Shown here piece by piece: positions 53,601 through 61,728 of a DNA stretch of 64,000 nucleotides (the stretch's first letter is position 1; each line of letters opens with the position of its first letter). Made by a program: the position numbers and the translations under genes. Under the pieces are notes generated by a model that saw only the letters and a program-made list of their open reading frames with translations, searched no databases and was not told the DNA's origin. Source of the stretch: Ideonella paludis (lineage in GTDB: Bacteria > Pseudomonadota > Gammaproteobacteria > Burkholderiales > Burkholderiaceae_C); the NCBI RefSeq assembly GCF_018069865.1, contig NZ_JAGQDG010000003.1, positions 124,001-188,000 on the forward strand. The letters are read 5' to 3'.

Positions 53601-56538
53601 CCAGCTCGTGGTCGAAGCCAAGGACGAGGCCAAGCGTGTGGCCAAGGCTGGTTTGTCCATTTGGCTGACGGGCCAGGGCGACAACTGGTTTGCCCAAGAC
53701 AACGACGACCGCATCGACGTGTTGGCCGAGCAGGCGGAACTGCAGCCGGGCCAAACCGCCCGCCTGCAAGTGCGCATGCCCCACCGCGAGGCCACGGCGC
53801 TCGTCTCCATCGAGCGCGAAGGCATTTTGGACACCCGCATCGTTCAATTGCGCGGCGACAAGCCCATCATTGAGCTGCCTATTCCTAAAGCGGCGGGCGA
53901 GCAGAGCTGGGCGCCGAATGTCTATGTCAGTGTGATGGTGCTGCGCGGCCGGGTCCGTGATGTGCCCTGGTATTCCTTCTTCACCTGGGGCTGGCAGTCG
54001 CCCAGTGAGTGGTGGCAGGCTTGGCGCCATGAAGGCGTGGACTACCAAGCGCCGACGGCCATGGTGGACCTCTCCAAGCCCAGCTTCAAGCTGGGCGTTG
54101 CGGCGCTGCGCATCGGCTTGGCCGAGCATGAGCTGAACGTCAGCGTGACGGCCGACAAGGCCAGCTACGCGGTGCGCGACAAAGCCAAGGTCACGGTGCG
54201 AGTCACGCGCGGTGGCCAGCCCGCAGCAGGCGCCAGCGTGGCCTTTGCAGCGGTGGACGAGAGCCTGCTGGCGCTCAAAGCCAATGACTCTTGGAATTTG
54301 CTGGACGCCATGATGCAGCCGCGCGGCTGGGGGGTGGAGACCTCCACCGCGCAAGGCGAGATCATTGGGCGGCGCCACTATGGCAAGAAGGCCGTGCCGG
54401 CGGGCGGTGGCGGCGGGCGCAACCCGACGCGCGAGCTCTTCGACACCCTGCTGCTGTGGCGGGCCGACGTGAGCTTGGACGCCAACGGCCAAGCGCAGTT
54501 GGAAGTCCCCCTCAATGATTCGCTCACCAAGTTCCGTTTGGTCGCGGTGGCCGACGCGGCGGTCAAGCGCGGCGGCGAAACCCTGCACGATGTGTTTGGC
54601 ACCGGCCACACCACCATCAGCGTCAGCCAAGACCTGCAGATGCTGGCGGGCCTGCCTTTGGTGGGGCGTGAAGGGGACCAGTTCGATGCCGGCTTCACCC
54701 TGCGCAACACCACGGCCAAGGCCATGACGGTTGAAGCCACGCTGCGCGGCGAGGTGAGTGGCGGCGAGCCGCTGGCCCTGCCCGCCAAGACGGTGAGCTT
54801 GGCTGCTGGAGCGGCTGTGGAAGTGACGTGGCCGGTGACCCTGCCCACGGTTGCGCAAGGGCCCGCCAGCGTGCGCTGGGTGGGCAGTGCCCGCGACAGC
54901 CAAGGCTCAGCCAAAGACCAACTGGCGGTGACCCAAACCCTGTTGCCCGCGGTGCCCTTGCGCATCTGGTCGGCCAGCATCCAGCAGGTGCAAGCGGCCG
55001 CACCCACCAGTGTGGCCGTGGCCGCACCAGCCGATGCGCTGGGGGTGAGCGATCAGCCCAATCCGCCCAAGCGCGGCGGTGTGCAAGCCAGCCTGCAGCC
55101 CACATTGGCGGGCGCCATGCCCGGCGTGCGCCGCTTCTTTGAGCAGTACCCCTACACCTGCTTAGAGCAGCGCAGCTCACGCGCGGTGGGCTTGGCGGAC
55201 AAAGCCGCCTGGACGGCGGTGATGGCCGACCTGCCCGGCTACTTGGACATCGACGGCCTGGCCCACTACTACCCGCCCAGCAGCAGCGATGCATCGGGCG
55301 GCAGTGACCGCCTGACGGCCTATCTGCTGGCGCTGTCCGACGAGAGCGCCTGGCCCCTGCCTGACGCCGCACGCCACCGCATGTTGGACGGCCTGCAGGC
55401 CTTTGTGGAGGGCCGGCTGGAGCGCCGCTTCAACACGCCCAAGGCCGATCTGGATGTGCGCAAGCTGGCTGCGCTGGAGGCGCTGTCGCGCCACGGCCGG
55501 GCTCAGGCCAAACACCTGGGGTCTTTGCAGATCAACCCGGCCCAGTGGCCTACGGCGGCGCTGATCGATTGGGCCTTGGTGCTGCGCCGCGTGGGCACCA
55601 TCCCGGAACGCGCTCGCCTCTTGCAAGAAGCCAGCAACCTGCTGCGCAGCCGCTTGGACGTCAGCGGCATGTCTCTGCGCTTCACCACCGAAGGCAGCGA
55701 CTACTGGTGGTGGCTCATGGACAGCCCAGACAGCAATGCCAACCGCTTGGTGCTGGCCTTTGCCGACCAGCCAGACTGGCAGGCGGACATGCCGCGCTTG
55801 GTGCTGGGGGCGCTGGGCCGCCAGCAGCGCGGGGCCTGGCTGACTACCACCGCCAATGCCTGGGGCACGCTGGCCATGCGCCGCTTCAGCAGCCTCTATG
55901 AACGCAGCCCCGTGACGGGCAGCACCGTGCTGACGCTGGGCCCCAGCAGCAAGACGGTGGACTGGGCCGCCGAGCCCAAGGGCAGCACCCAACTGCTGCC
56001 CTGGCCGGCCACCAGCTCTGCGGCTCTGCAGGCGCAGCAGCAAGGCACGGGCAAGCCGTGGCTCACCGTGCAGACGCTGGCCGCCGTGCCCCTCAAAGCC
56101 CCGCTGGAGGCCGGCTACAGCCTGCAGCGCAGCGTGGAAGTGGTCAACCAAAAGACCCCTGGGCAATGGAGCAAGGGCGATGTGATGCGCGTGCGCCTGA
56201 CGATCAACGCCCGCGCCGACATGGCCTGGGCCGCACTGAGCGACCCCATCCCCACCGGCGCCACCGCGCTGGGCAGTGGTCTGGGCGGCGACAGCCAGAT
56301 CGCGACGCAAGGCGAAGGCAAAAAGGCGGAAGGCTGGACGCCCACCTATGTGGAGCGCGGCGCCGACGCTTGGCGCGGCGTCTGGCAATGGCTGCCGCAA
56401 GGCCAGCATGTGGTGGAGTACACCGTGCGCCTGAACCAAAGTGGCAGCTTCAACCTGCCGCCCACCCGCATCGAGGGCATGTATGCGCCCGACAGCTTTG
56501 CCGAGCGGCCCAACCCTGTTTTCAAGGTGGCCCCGTAA
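50614..56538 (+). CDS. yfhM: Bacterial alpha-2-macroglobulin, thioester type
   Basis: A 1974-residue protein with a signal peptide (MTKAARWVWLVGGMLGAALPLTALA) and no lipobox, so it is periplasmic rather than lipid-anchored as E. coli YfhM is. MG repeats fill most of the length; the thioester CLEQ is intact at Cys1516 (QYPYTCLEQRSS), so it can trap proteases covalently. The bait region should lie near residues 1150-1290, around the glycine-rich GGGGGRN. GAGGAG precedes the ATG at 50614. Downstream PH-domain and PBP1C genes follow the known yfhM-pbpC pairing for guarding the periplasm and repairing the wall. Confidence 0.93.
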   Translation: MTKAARWVWLVGGMLGAALPLTALAAKVTTMTPQGETPVVKQIRWRFDTDVVPQGDPRLPAPAVLRCEGKLVEGNSRWLAGKEWVLDLPQPLAAGQRCEVALAPGWTPSLSGATAPTAVTHSFSTSGPSVANTWPSPWARIEEEQHFLVQLTGPVQPASLAKNAWCEVDGLGERLSVKSMSGAPRDELIKRYRLQGQADRVLLLACQRPFAAEAKVRLVWGAGIVGTQGTVATKTVQRFEWTVRERFEAEFSCERERAQAPCMPLRPLRVRFSSPVPRDLAAKLSVEVQGGSALKAQLDKDGDAETVTEVSFAAPLPVNAKLKVVMPSGLKDQSGRPLANAASFPLDTGTGAMPPLAKFAAAPFGILESDQKGGEIAMLPVTVRHVQSDLSGLTGSGQVRIKRIDAAASDFEILRWLGRVNRFHESTITAKEAGWPADQWTVMETVTDGQGREKKVRRERDIGTREASLLLSEPGVQTAKLPMLDGKPDQVRPFEVLGIPLPQPGYHLVEVESRLLGKALLANPAPMFVRTGALVTNLGVHFKRGRENSLVWVTTLDRAKPVAGAAVAVSDCRGKEVWSGKTDDKGLARIPRGFDNDQHEQCLVRQAWFVSARAPDAAGRPDMAFTFSDWMGGIDPWRFNQPLASGATPDTVAHTVMDRSLFRVGETVHMKHYLRQQTARGLKLPPAVGAPTKVILTHAGSGEETELPLSWPAGKGHAAGQWAIPATAKLGVYDVALASGHERWSSGQFRIEAFRLPVIDARLSGPKAAQVAVSETALELQLNVFAGGVMAQARTTVSALLKDRSPSFAGYGDFSFDLPRAGRVGEEMDDDSGETPEHDDGSRILLAHQALSTDANGAARVQIKNLPKTERPAELLTEVSFNDPNGEVQTVRQTVALWPSSVVVGLRSRSWVTKGGSTALQAVALGTDGKPLAGQAVQVRAKLMKMVSTRKRLVGGFYAYEHHENSKDLGVVCEAKTDEKGLAACDADLGQEPGEIQLVVEAKDEAKRVAKAGLSIWLTGQGDNWFAQDNDDRIDVLAEQAELQPGQTARLQVRMPHREATALVSIEREGILDTRIVQLRGDKPIIELPIPKAAGEQSWAPNVYVSVMVLRGRVRDVPWYSFFTWGWQSPSEWWQAWRHEGVDYQAPTAMVDLSKPSFKLGVAALRIGLAEHELNVSVTADKASYAVRDKAKVTVRVTRGGQPAAGASVAFAAVDESLLALKANDSWNLLDAMMQPRGWGVETSTAQGEIIGRRHYGKKAVPAGGGGGRNPTRELFDTLLLWRADVSLDANGQAQLEVPLNDSLTKFRLVAVADAAVKRGGETLHDVFGTGHTTISVSQDLQMLAGLPLVGREGDQFDAGFTLRNTTAKAMTVEATLRGEVSGGEPLALPAKTVSLAAGAAVEVTWPVTLPTVAQGPASVRWVGSARDSQGSAKDQLAVTQTLLPAVPLRIWSASIQQVQAAAPTSVAVAAPADALGVSDQPNPPKRGGVQASLQPTLAGAMPGVRRFFEQYPYTCLEQRSSRAVGLADKAAWTAVMADLPGYLDIDGLAHYYPPSSSDASGGSDRLTAYLLALSDESAWPLPDAARHRMLDGLQAFVEGRLERRFNTPKADLDVRKLAALEALSRHGRAQAKHLGSLQINPAQWPTAALIDWALVLRRVGTIPERARLLQEASNLLRSRLDVSGMSLRFTTEGSDYWWWLMDSPDSNANRLVLAFADQPDWQADMPRLVLGALGRQQRGAWLTTTANAWGTLAMRRFSSLYERSPVTGSTVLTLGPSSKTVDWAAEPKGSTQLLPWPATSSAALQAQQQGTGKPWLTVQTLAAVPLKAPLEAGYSLQRSVEVVNQKTPGQWSKGDVMRVRLTINARADMAWAALSDPIPTGATALGSGLGGDSQIATQGEGKKAEGWTPTYVERGADAWRGVWQWLPQGQHVVEYTVRLNQSGSFNLPPTRIEGMYAPDSFAERPNPVFKVAP

Positions 56539-56580
56539 GGCGGCCTCCACACACTCAACCCATCAAGGAGTGAATCTCTC

Positions 56581-57189
56581 ATGTTCAAACGAATTGCCTC
56601 CGAGGCCCTGGGCCTGAGCGACATCGGCGTCATCGTCGAGCCCAAAGACTTCGGCAGCGTCGATGCCGACGACTACCTCTTTCATGAGGACGGTGAAAAG
56701 ATCTTCTTCCTCATCAAGTCCAAGAAAGATGAATACTGCTTCACCAACTTGGCGCTGATCCATGTGGATGGCGATTCAGCCGTGTCTTCCAAGCGCTCCA
56801 TCAAGCGCTACGACTACGCCACCGAGCAGATCGAGCACGTGACGCTGGAGACCGCCGGCACCATCGACATGGACGTGGAGTTGAAGTTCAGCATCGGTGG
56901 CGAAGTCTTCAGCATCGATGTGCGCAAGACCTTCATCGAGCAACTCAAAGACATCTACAAAGCCCTGATCAGCATTGGCAAGCGCCAGCGCGCCGATGCC
57001 CTCTGCCGTGACAACGCGCCCTTGGCGCTGGAGGCCGTGGCTTCGCTGTACAAGATCAACCAAGTGGCCAGCCCGGAGGCGGTGTCCGCCCAGTTCCTGG
57101 ACGTGTTGAAAACGCTGAACACAGCGGTGCTTGTCAGCTACACCAAGCGCGACTTTGGTGACGTGTTCGTCAAGTACATCCACGCTTGA
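56581..57189 (+). CDS. PH-domain (bPH/YvbH-like) protein
   Basis: A 202-residue soluble protein resembling bacterial pleckstrin-homology proteins: FLIKSKKDEYCFTNLALIHVDGDSAVSSKRSIKRYDY around residues 44-80 is the bPH strand region with SSKR, followed by a helical C-terminal half (EQLKDIYKALISIGKRQRADAL onward). AAGGAG precedes the ATG. It sits between alpha-2-macroglobulin and PBP1C (42 and 4 bases to its neighbours), so it belongs to that unit. Function unknown; a lipid- or protein-binding role is inference. Confidence 0.82.
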   Translation: MFKRIASEALGLSDIGVIVEPKDFGSVDADDYLFHEDGEKIFFLIKSKKDEYCFTNLALIHVDGDSAVSSKRSIKRYDYATEQIEHVTLETAGTIDMDVELKFSIGGEVFSIDVRKTFIEQLKDIYKALISIGKRQRADALCRDNAPLALEAVASLYKINQVASPEAVSAQFLDVLKTLNTAVLVSYTKRDFGDVFVKYIHA

Positions 57190-57193
57190 ACCC

Positions 57194-59581
57194 ATGTTCC
57201 TGGGGCGGCCTGTCCTGAGCGCGCCTGCGGCATGGCGCCGTGGCCTGCTGGCTGTGCTCCTGGGCGCGGCCTTGCTGCCGGCCGTGCAGGCGGGGGTGCC
57301 CAGTTTCCACGCCGTGCGCCAAGCCTGGCGGCCCTCCGACCTGCCGGTGCTGGACCGCCACGGCGTGGTGCTGCAAACCGTGCGGGTGGATGGCAGCGCA
57401 CGTCGCTTGGGGTGGGTGCCGCTGACCGAGGTGTCGCCCGCGCTGATGGCGGCCCTGGTGCATGGCGAAGACAAGCGCTTTTGGCAGCACAGCGGGGTTG
57501 ATTGGACGGGCCTGGCCCGTAGTGCCTGGCAAAACACTCTGAACCAGCGCACCCAAGGCGGCTCGACGCTGACCATGCAGTTGGCGGGCTTGTTGGATGC
57601 GGACCTGGCACGGCCTGCGGGTGGGCGCTCGGTGCTGGGCAAGGTCTCGCAGATGTCGGCGGCGCGCGATCTTGAGGCGCGCTGGCGCAAGAGCGAGATC
57701 TTGGAGGCGTATCTCAACCTGGTGCCGATGCGTGGCGAGATGGTGGGCGTGGCCGCGGCCTCGCAAACGCTGTTTGGCAAGCACCCCAGCGGTTTGGATG
57801 CGCAAGAGGGGGCGATTTTGGCGGCCCTGGTTCGCGCACCTAACGCCAATGCTGAGCGAGTCTCTGCGCGGGCTTGTGGCCTGCTGCGTTCCCTGGCGGG
57901 CCAGGCGGAACAGCCCGCCGCCCAAGCCTTGCAAGACCCGCGTTGCCAGGGCTTGCCGCTGTTGGCGGCCAATGCCTTTGCGCGTCCGGGTGTTAAGCCA
58001 CTGGGTGAGCAGGTCGCGCCGCACGCGGCCCGCTGGCTGTGGGCGCAAACCGTGGCGCAGCAGCGGGCCAAGCCCGGCGGCCAAAGCACGGTGGCCTCAG
58101 AGGACCAAGCCTTGGCCGACACGACAGTGGGCGCTTTGGCCCAGGCCTGGCCGGCGCAGATTTCCAGCACCTTGGACGCGCGCATTCAGCGCTTGGCGCT
58201 GCGGGCGCTGCGCGACCAATTGGGAGAATTGCAGCAGCGCCAGGTCACCGACGGTGCGGTGGTGGTGCTGGACAACGCCACGGGTGAAGTGCGCGCCTGG
58301 GTGGGCTCCCCGGGCTTGCTGAGCCAAGCGCCGCTGAGCGGCAGCGGGGCCGCCAAGTTGGCCGCCGGTGCACCGGACGTGGACGCGGCCTTGGCACGCC
58401 GCCAACCAGGCTCCACCCTCAAACCCTTTGTCTATGGCCTGGCGCTGGAGCGGCGGCTCATCACCCCGGCCAGTTTGCTGCACGACGCCCCCACTCAGTT
58501 GGCAGCGGGGGCGGGGCTCTATCTGCCGCAGAACTACAACCACCGTTATCGTGGTTGGGTGCCGGTGCGCGAGGCCTTGGCCAGCAGCCTCAACATCCCG
58601 GCGGTGCAGGTGGGCGCAATGGTGGGGCCCGATGCCTTGTTCGACAAGCTCAATGCCGCAGGCCTCAAGATCAGTCACAGCGGTGGCTTTCATGGCTATG
58701 CGCTGGCGCTGGGCAGCGCCGAAGTCAGCCTGATGGACTTGAGCAATGCCTACCGCAGCTTGGCGCAGCAGGGCCGTTGGTCGCCGTGGACGGCGCAGGC
58801 CGCTGCGACCCCAAAGACCCGGGTGCCAGTGCCCGCGCCCCAAGCCGTCTTCAGCCCCGAGGTGGCCTTCATGCTGGGGGACATGCTGGCCGACAACGCC
58901 GCCCGCGCGCCAACCTTTGGCCTCGACAGCCCCTTGGTTACGCGGGGCTTTGCGGCGGTGAAGACCGGCACCAGCAAAGACATGCGCGACAACTGGTGCA
59001 TCGGCTTTACCAGCCACTACACCGTGGGCGTGTGGGTGGGCAATGCACGGGGCACGCCCATGCAGCGGGTCAGTGGCACGACGGGCGCGGCCCCCATTTG
59101 GCATGCGCTGGTGCAGCGCTTGCACGAGGGCCAGCCGTCGATGCCGCCTGCGCCGCCCGGCGGCTTGGTCCAAGTGGCGGTGCAACAGCCCGGCCAAGCG
59201 CTGCGCAGCGAGTGGTTCCTACCGGGCTCAGAGCCTGAGGGGGTGGCGGCCCTGAGCAGCCAGGCCGCTGCGCGCAGCGGCGCCGCCGCACCGCGCTTCG
59301 GCATCAAGAGCCCGGTGGGCGGCAGCATCTATGCGCTGGACCCGGACATGCCCCCGGAGGTGCAGCGCATCGTCTTGGACGGCGAGCCCGGTGAGTGGTG
59401 GCTCAATGGGCAACGTCTGGGCCGCACCACGGCTGCCCAGCCCACGCTGGCGTGGGCGCCGTGGCCAGGGCGGCATCACTTGGCGTTGCGCGCGGCCGAT
59501 GGGCGGGAGATTCAAAGCCTCAGGTTTGAGGTGCGCGGTGCGACGCTCAAACCGGGCGCGAAGATAGCCAAGAAGGCCTAA
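57194..59581 (+). CDS. pbpC: Penicillin-binding protein 1C
   Basis: A 795-residue bifunctional PBP. The N-terminal anchor lies near residues 17-34; the transglycosylase domain has GEDKRFWQHSGVDW (Glu92) and QGGSTLTMQLAG; the transpeptidase has GSTLKPF (Ser407, Lys410), SSLN and KTGTSKDMRDNW; the C-terminal BiPBP_C domain ends in LRFEVRGATL. All catalytic motifs are present. It builds peptidoglycan, probably for repair, alongside the periplasmic alpha-2-macroglobulin. The ATG at 57194 starts MFLGRPVLSAP; it has no strong ribosome-binding site and is coupled to the PH gene. Confidence 0.94.
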   Translation: MFLGRPVLSAPAAWRRGLLAVLLGAALLPAVQAGVPSFHAVRQAWRPSDLPVLDRHGVVLQTVRVDGSARRLGWVPLTEVSPALMAALVHGEDKRFWQHSGVDWTGLARSAWQNTLNQRTQGGSTLTMQLAGLLDADLARPAGGRSVLGKVSQMSAARDLEARWRKSEILEAYLNLVPMRGEMVGVAAASQTLFGKHPSGLDAQEGAILAALVRAPNANAERVSARACGLLRSLAGQAEQPAAQALQDPRCQGLPLLAANAFARPGVKPLGEQVAPHAARWLWAQTVAQQRAKPGGQSTVASEDQALADTTVGALAQAWPAQISSTLDARIQRLALRALRDQLGELQQRQVTDGAVVVLDNATGEVRAWVGSPGLLSQAPLSGSGAAKLAAGAPDVDAALARRQPGSTLKPFVYGLALERRLITPASLLHDAPTQLAAGAGLYLPQNYNHRYRGWVPVREALASSLNIPAVQVGAMVGPDALFDKLNAAGLKISHSGGFHGYALALGSAEVSLMDLSNAYRSLAQQGRWSPWTAQAAATPKTRVPVPAPQAVFSPEVAFMLGDMLADNAARAPTFGLDSPLVTRGFAAVKTGTSKDMRDNWCIGFTSHYTVGVWVGNARGTPMQRVSGTTGAAPIWHALVQRLHEGQPSMPPAPPGGLVQVAVQQPGQALRSEWFLPGSEPEGVAALSSQAAARSGAAAPRFGIKSPVGGSIYALDPDMPPEVQRIVLDGEPGEWWLNGQRLGRTTAAQPTLAWAPWPGRHHLALRAADGREIQSLRFEVRGATLKPGAKIAKKA

Positions 59582-59595
59582 GGCTGCGGGGCCAC

Positions 59596-59629
59596 AAAAA
59601 AGCCCGCGCTTCGGGCGGAAGCGCGGGCT
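59596..59629 (-). terminator. Intrinsic terminator of the OmpW gene
   Basis: AGCCCGCGCTTC (59601-59612) pairs with GAAGCGCGGGCT (59618-59629) over a 5-base loop. On the minus strand the stem is followed by a run of T (the A tract 59596-59600), so it ends the OmpW transcript. It also separates it from pbpC, which converges. Confidence 0.9.
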
Positions 59630-59671
59630 GTGTGCCTCTCAAGCGTCGAAGCGCTGAATCACTTCGAGGGC

Positions 59672-60346
59672 TCAGTAAGCGTAGCTCACACCGACGGTGA
59701 AGGAGGTGGGGTCCAGCTTGGCATCCAGGGTTTGGCCGGTGGACAAGGTGGTGCGTGTGCTCAGCTTGGTCTTGAGCACCGCAGCATCCACCGACCACTT
59801 GCTGTTGATCGCCACGCTGACGCCCAGCTGCACCGTGGCGGCCCACTTGGACTCCACGCTCAGGGTCGTCGGGGTGGTCGGCGTGCCGCCGGTCAAGGCG
59901 CTCAAGGCGGCGGTGCTACGCGCCTTGTAGAACTTGGCGTAGGTCGGGCCAAAGCCGATGTAAGGGCGCACCATGCTGCGGGCATCGCCAAAGCGATATT
60001 GCATCAGCAAGGTCATGGGCAAGGCCTTGACCTCGCCAATTTTGCCCACGCCCGCAATGGCGCCGTCGCCCACGATCTCGTGGGTAAAGCCCAGGGCCAG
60101 GGGGATGTCCACGGAGACGTTGTCGCTCCACATCCAGGTCACGCCGCCCGTGGGCTGCACATCAGACTTGATGTCGGCCTTGGTGCCCGCAAAGGCCGGG
60201 GCGCTGAGGTCACCGCTGGTGACGTCGGGGCTGATTTGTGTCGCGCCAATGCGGGCCATCAACGTGCCCGCGTACTGGGCCTGTGCGGCCGTGGCAGACA
60301 GCAGAGCGGCCGCAGCCACAACGGAAAGCTTGAGTCGTGTTCCCAT
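59672..60346 (-). CDS. OmpW-family outer membrane protein
   Basis: A 224-residue protein with signal peptide MGTRLKLSVVAAAALLSATAAQA and an OmpW barrel: YAGTLMARIGATQISPD start, PTGGVTWMWSDNVSVDIPLALGFTHEIVGDG, LLMQYRFGDARSMVRPYIGFGPTYAKFY and a C-terminal aromatic SFTVGVSYAY. OmpW barrels carry small hydrophobic molecules across the outer membrane. AAGGAG stands 8 bases before the ATG. The gene is 24 bases after the SGNH lipoprotein gene and so probably shares its operator. Confidence 0.92.
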   Translation of the reverse strand: MGTRLKLSVVAAAALLSATAAQAQYAGTLMARIGATQISPDVTSGDLSAPAFAGTKADIKSDVQPTGGVTWMWSDNVSVDIPLALGFTHEIVGDGAIAGVGKIGEVKALPMTLLMQYRFGDARSMVRPYIGFGPTYAKFYKARSTAALSALTGGTPTTPTTLSVESKWAATVQLGVSVAINSKWSVDAAVLKTKLSTRTTLSTGQTLDAKLDPTSFTVGVSYAY

Positions 60347-60370
60347 GAATGAAACTCCTTCGGTTGGGCT

Positions 60371-61564
60371 TCAGAGCCAGCCGGCTTGGGCCAGCGTGCG
60401 GGAGATGAGTTGGGCCAAGAGTTGATGGCCGTAAGGGGTCGGATGGAAGCCGTCCGAGAAGGCGTAGGTCTTGTACCAGTCAGGGTTGTTGCTTGACCCT
60501 GCAGGCGGCTTAGCGGCCAGAGAAGCGTCGGTGCAGGTCAAGAAGTCGTAGGTCGGCAGGCCATCGGTGCCCACTCCCGTGGCGGGGCAAGCCGGAGTCT
60601 TCACGTTGGTCAGCGCGAACTGGGCTGGGGTCGCGATCTGGTTATTGAACTCGGTGTAGAAATCCACCACGGCCACACGTGTGTCACCTGCAAACTTGCT
60701 GGCGAGGCGGGCATTGAAGGCGGACACCCAGCCTTTGAACAAGGTTTCGCTGGAGGCACGCGCGGCGGCGCCAGCCGCGGCGGCATCTGCGTCTGTGGCT
60801 CCACCGGCCTTGGCTGCAGCGGTGGTGGCCGCGGCGACGCTGTCCAGCACCAACTGGAAGCGCGGCGTGTTGGTGATGCCCGGCATGTTCAACAGGGCGA
60901 CGCGCTGTGCACCTTTGTCGAGTGCACCCGTTTTGATCAAGTTATAGAAGTTGTCGGCCAAAGCGGTCATGTAGGTCGTCCCCGCACTTGCCAGGCCTGC
61001 AGAGCCACCTGCCACGGCTGCCGCAACCTGTTCCGGGGTCAACACCGTGCCCAGCACCGTGGTGTAGGCCACACCACCGTCTTTGCCGGCGGCCAGATAG
61101 GCCCCGACCAAGGTTGCTGCGTCATTGCCCCCGCCGTCGATCAGCAACAGGTCATTGGCGCCGAAATTGCCAGCAGCCGTGGCTGTGGCCATTTGCACGG
61201 GCAGGCCGCGAGGATCCGCCGTGCTCAGGCCCGAGCCAACGGGGTTGATCACGCCGCCGCCAACGGCATAGTTGGTGCAGCCCGGAGTTGTGTTGGGCAC
61301 AAAGGTGGTGCCCGTGAATTTGAAGAAGCTGCAACCCTTGCTCAGCCCATAGGTCTGGGCCACGCGCTCAGGGTAGGTGTCATTGCCCTGGATGGTGAAT
61401 TTGATGCCAAACGTGCCCACGTCGGCCAGGCTGTCGCCCATGACCTTGAGGCTGCTGACGGGCGCGCGGGGGGTGGTGTCGGCACCGCCGCCACCGCAGG
61501 CCGAGAGGATGGCAGCCAGCGCCAAGGTGGCCAGCGCGATGTGTCCGGGTCGGTTCAGGATCAT
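60371..61564 (-). CDS. SGNH/GDSL-type lipoprotein hydrolase
   Basis: A 397-residue protein with a lipoprotein signal (MILNRPGHIALATLALAAILSAC with LSAC lipobox) and SGNH blocks: VMGDSLADVGTFG near residue 43, DGGGNDAA near 145 and DGFHPTPYGHQLL near 378. Unlike standard GDSL lipases it has long alanine-rich loops. It is expected at the outer membrane, hydrolysing esters. The ATG at 61564 is chosen because AGGAG lies 6 bases ahead; the longer open frame to 61642 reads through the promoter. It is preceded by a candidate TetR operator and followed by an OmpW gene. Confidence 0.9.
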   Translation of the reverse strand: MILNRPGHIALATLALAAILSACGGGGADTTPRAPVSSLKVMGDSLADVGTFGIKFTIQGNDTYPERVAQTYGLSKGCSFFKFTGTTFVPNTTPGCTNYAVGGGVINPVGSGLSTADPRGLPVQMATATAAGNFGANDLLLIDGGGNDAATLVGAYLAAGKDGGVAYTTVLGTVLTPEQVAAAVAGGSAGLASAGTTYMTALADNFYNLIKTGALDKGAQRVALLNMPGITNTPRFQLVLDSVAAATTAAAKAGGATDADAAAAGAAARASSETLFKGWVSAFNARLASKFAGDTRVAVVDFYTEFNNQIATPAQFALTNVKTPACPATGVGTDGLPTYDFLTCTDASLAAKPPAGSSNNPDWYKTYAFSDGFHPTPYGHQLLAQLISRTLAQAGWL

Positions 61565-61592
61565 GGGAGCTCCTAGAAGGCATGGGCGCGCC

Positions 61593-61616
61593 AAATAGCA
61601 CGACCGTTCGATTAAA
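61593..61616 (-). promoter_or_regulatory. Candidate TetR operator and promoter of the SGNH-OmpW unit
   Basis: Plus-strand AAATAGCACGACCGTTCG (61593-61610) is identical to 415-432, and with the next two bases forms the dyad ATAGCACG-AC-CGTTCGAT. On the minus strand it directly follows a -10-like TTTAAT (61616-61611) with TTTGCA about 16 bases upstream, so a bound repressor would block the promoter. It lies about 30 bases before the SGNH start codon. Confidence 0.62.
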
Positions 61617-61698
61617 CAGCCATCACTGTAGGTGCAAAGCACCCTTGCCGTCGCATGGACAAACCCTGATGTAGAGGCAACTCTCCAACACCACCGAG

Positions 61699-61719
61699 GC
61701 GGCGTCTTGACGACGCCGC
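61699..61719 (-). other. Hairpin after gspF
   Basis: GCGGCGTC (61699-61706) and GACGCCGC (61712-61719) form a perfect 8-bp stem with a 5-base loop, 10 bases after the gspF stop codon on the minus strand. There is no T run, so it may be a weak, Rho-assisted or stability element at the end of the secretion genes. Confidence 0.5.
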
Positions 61720-61728
61720 GCTATCGGC

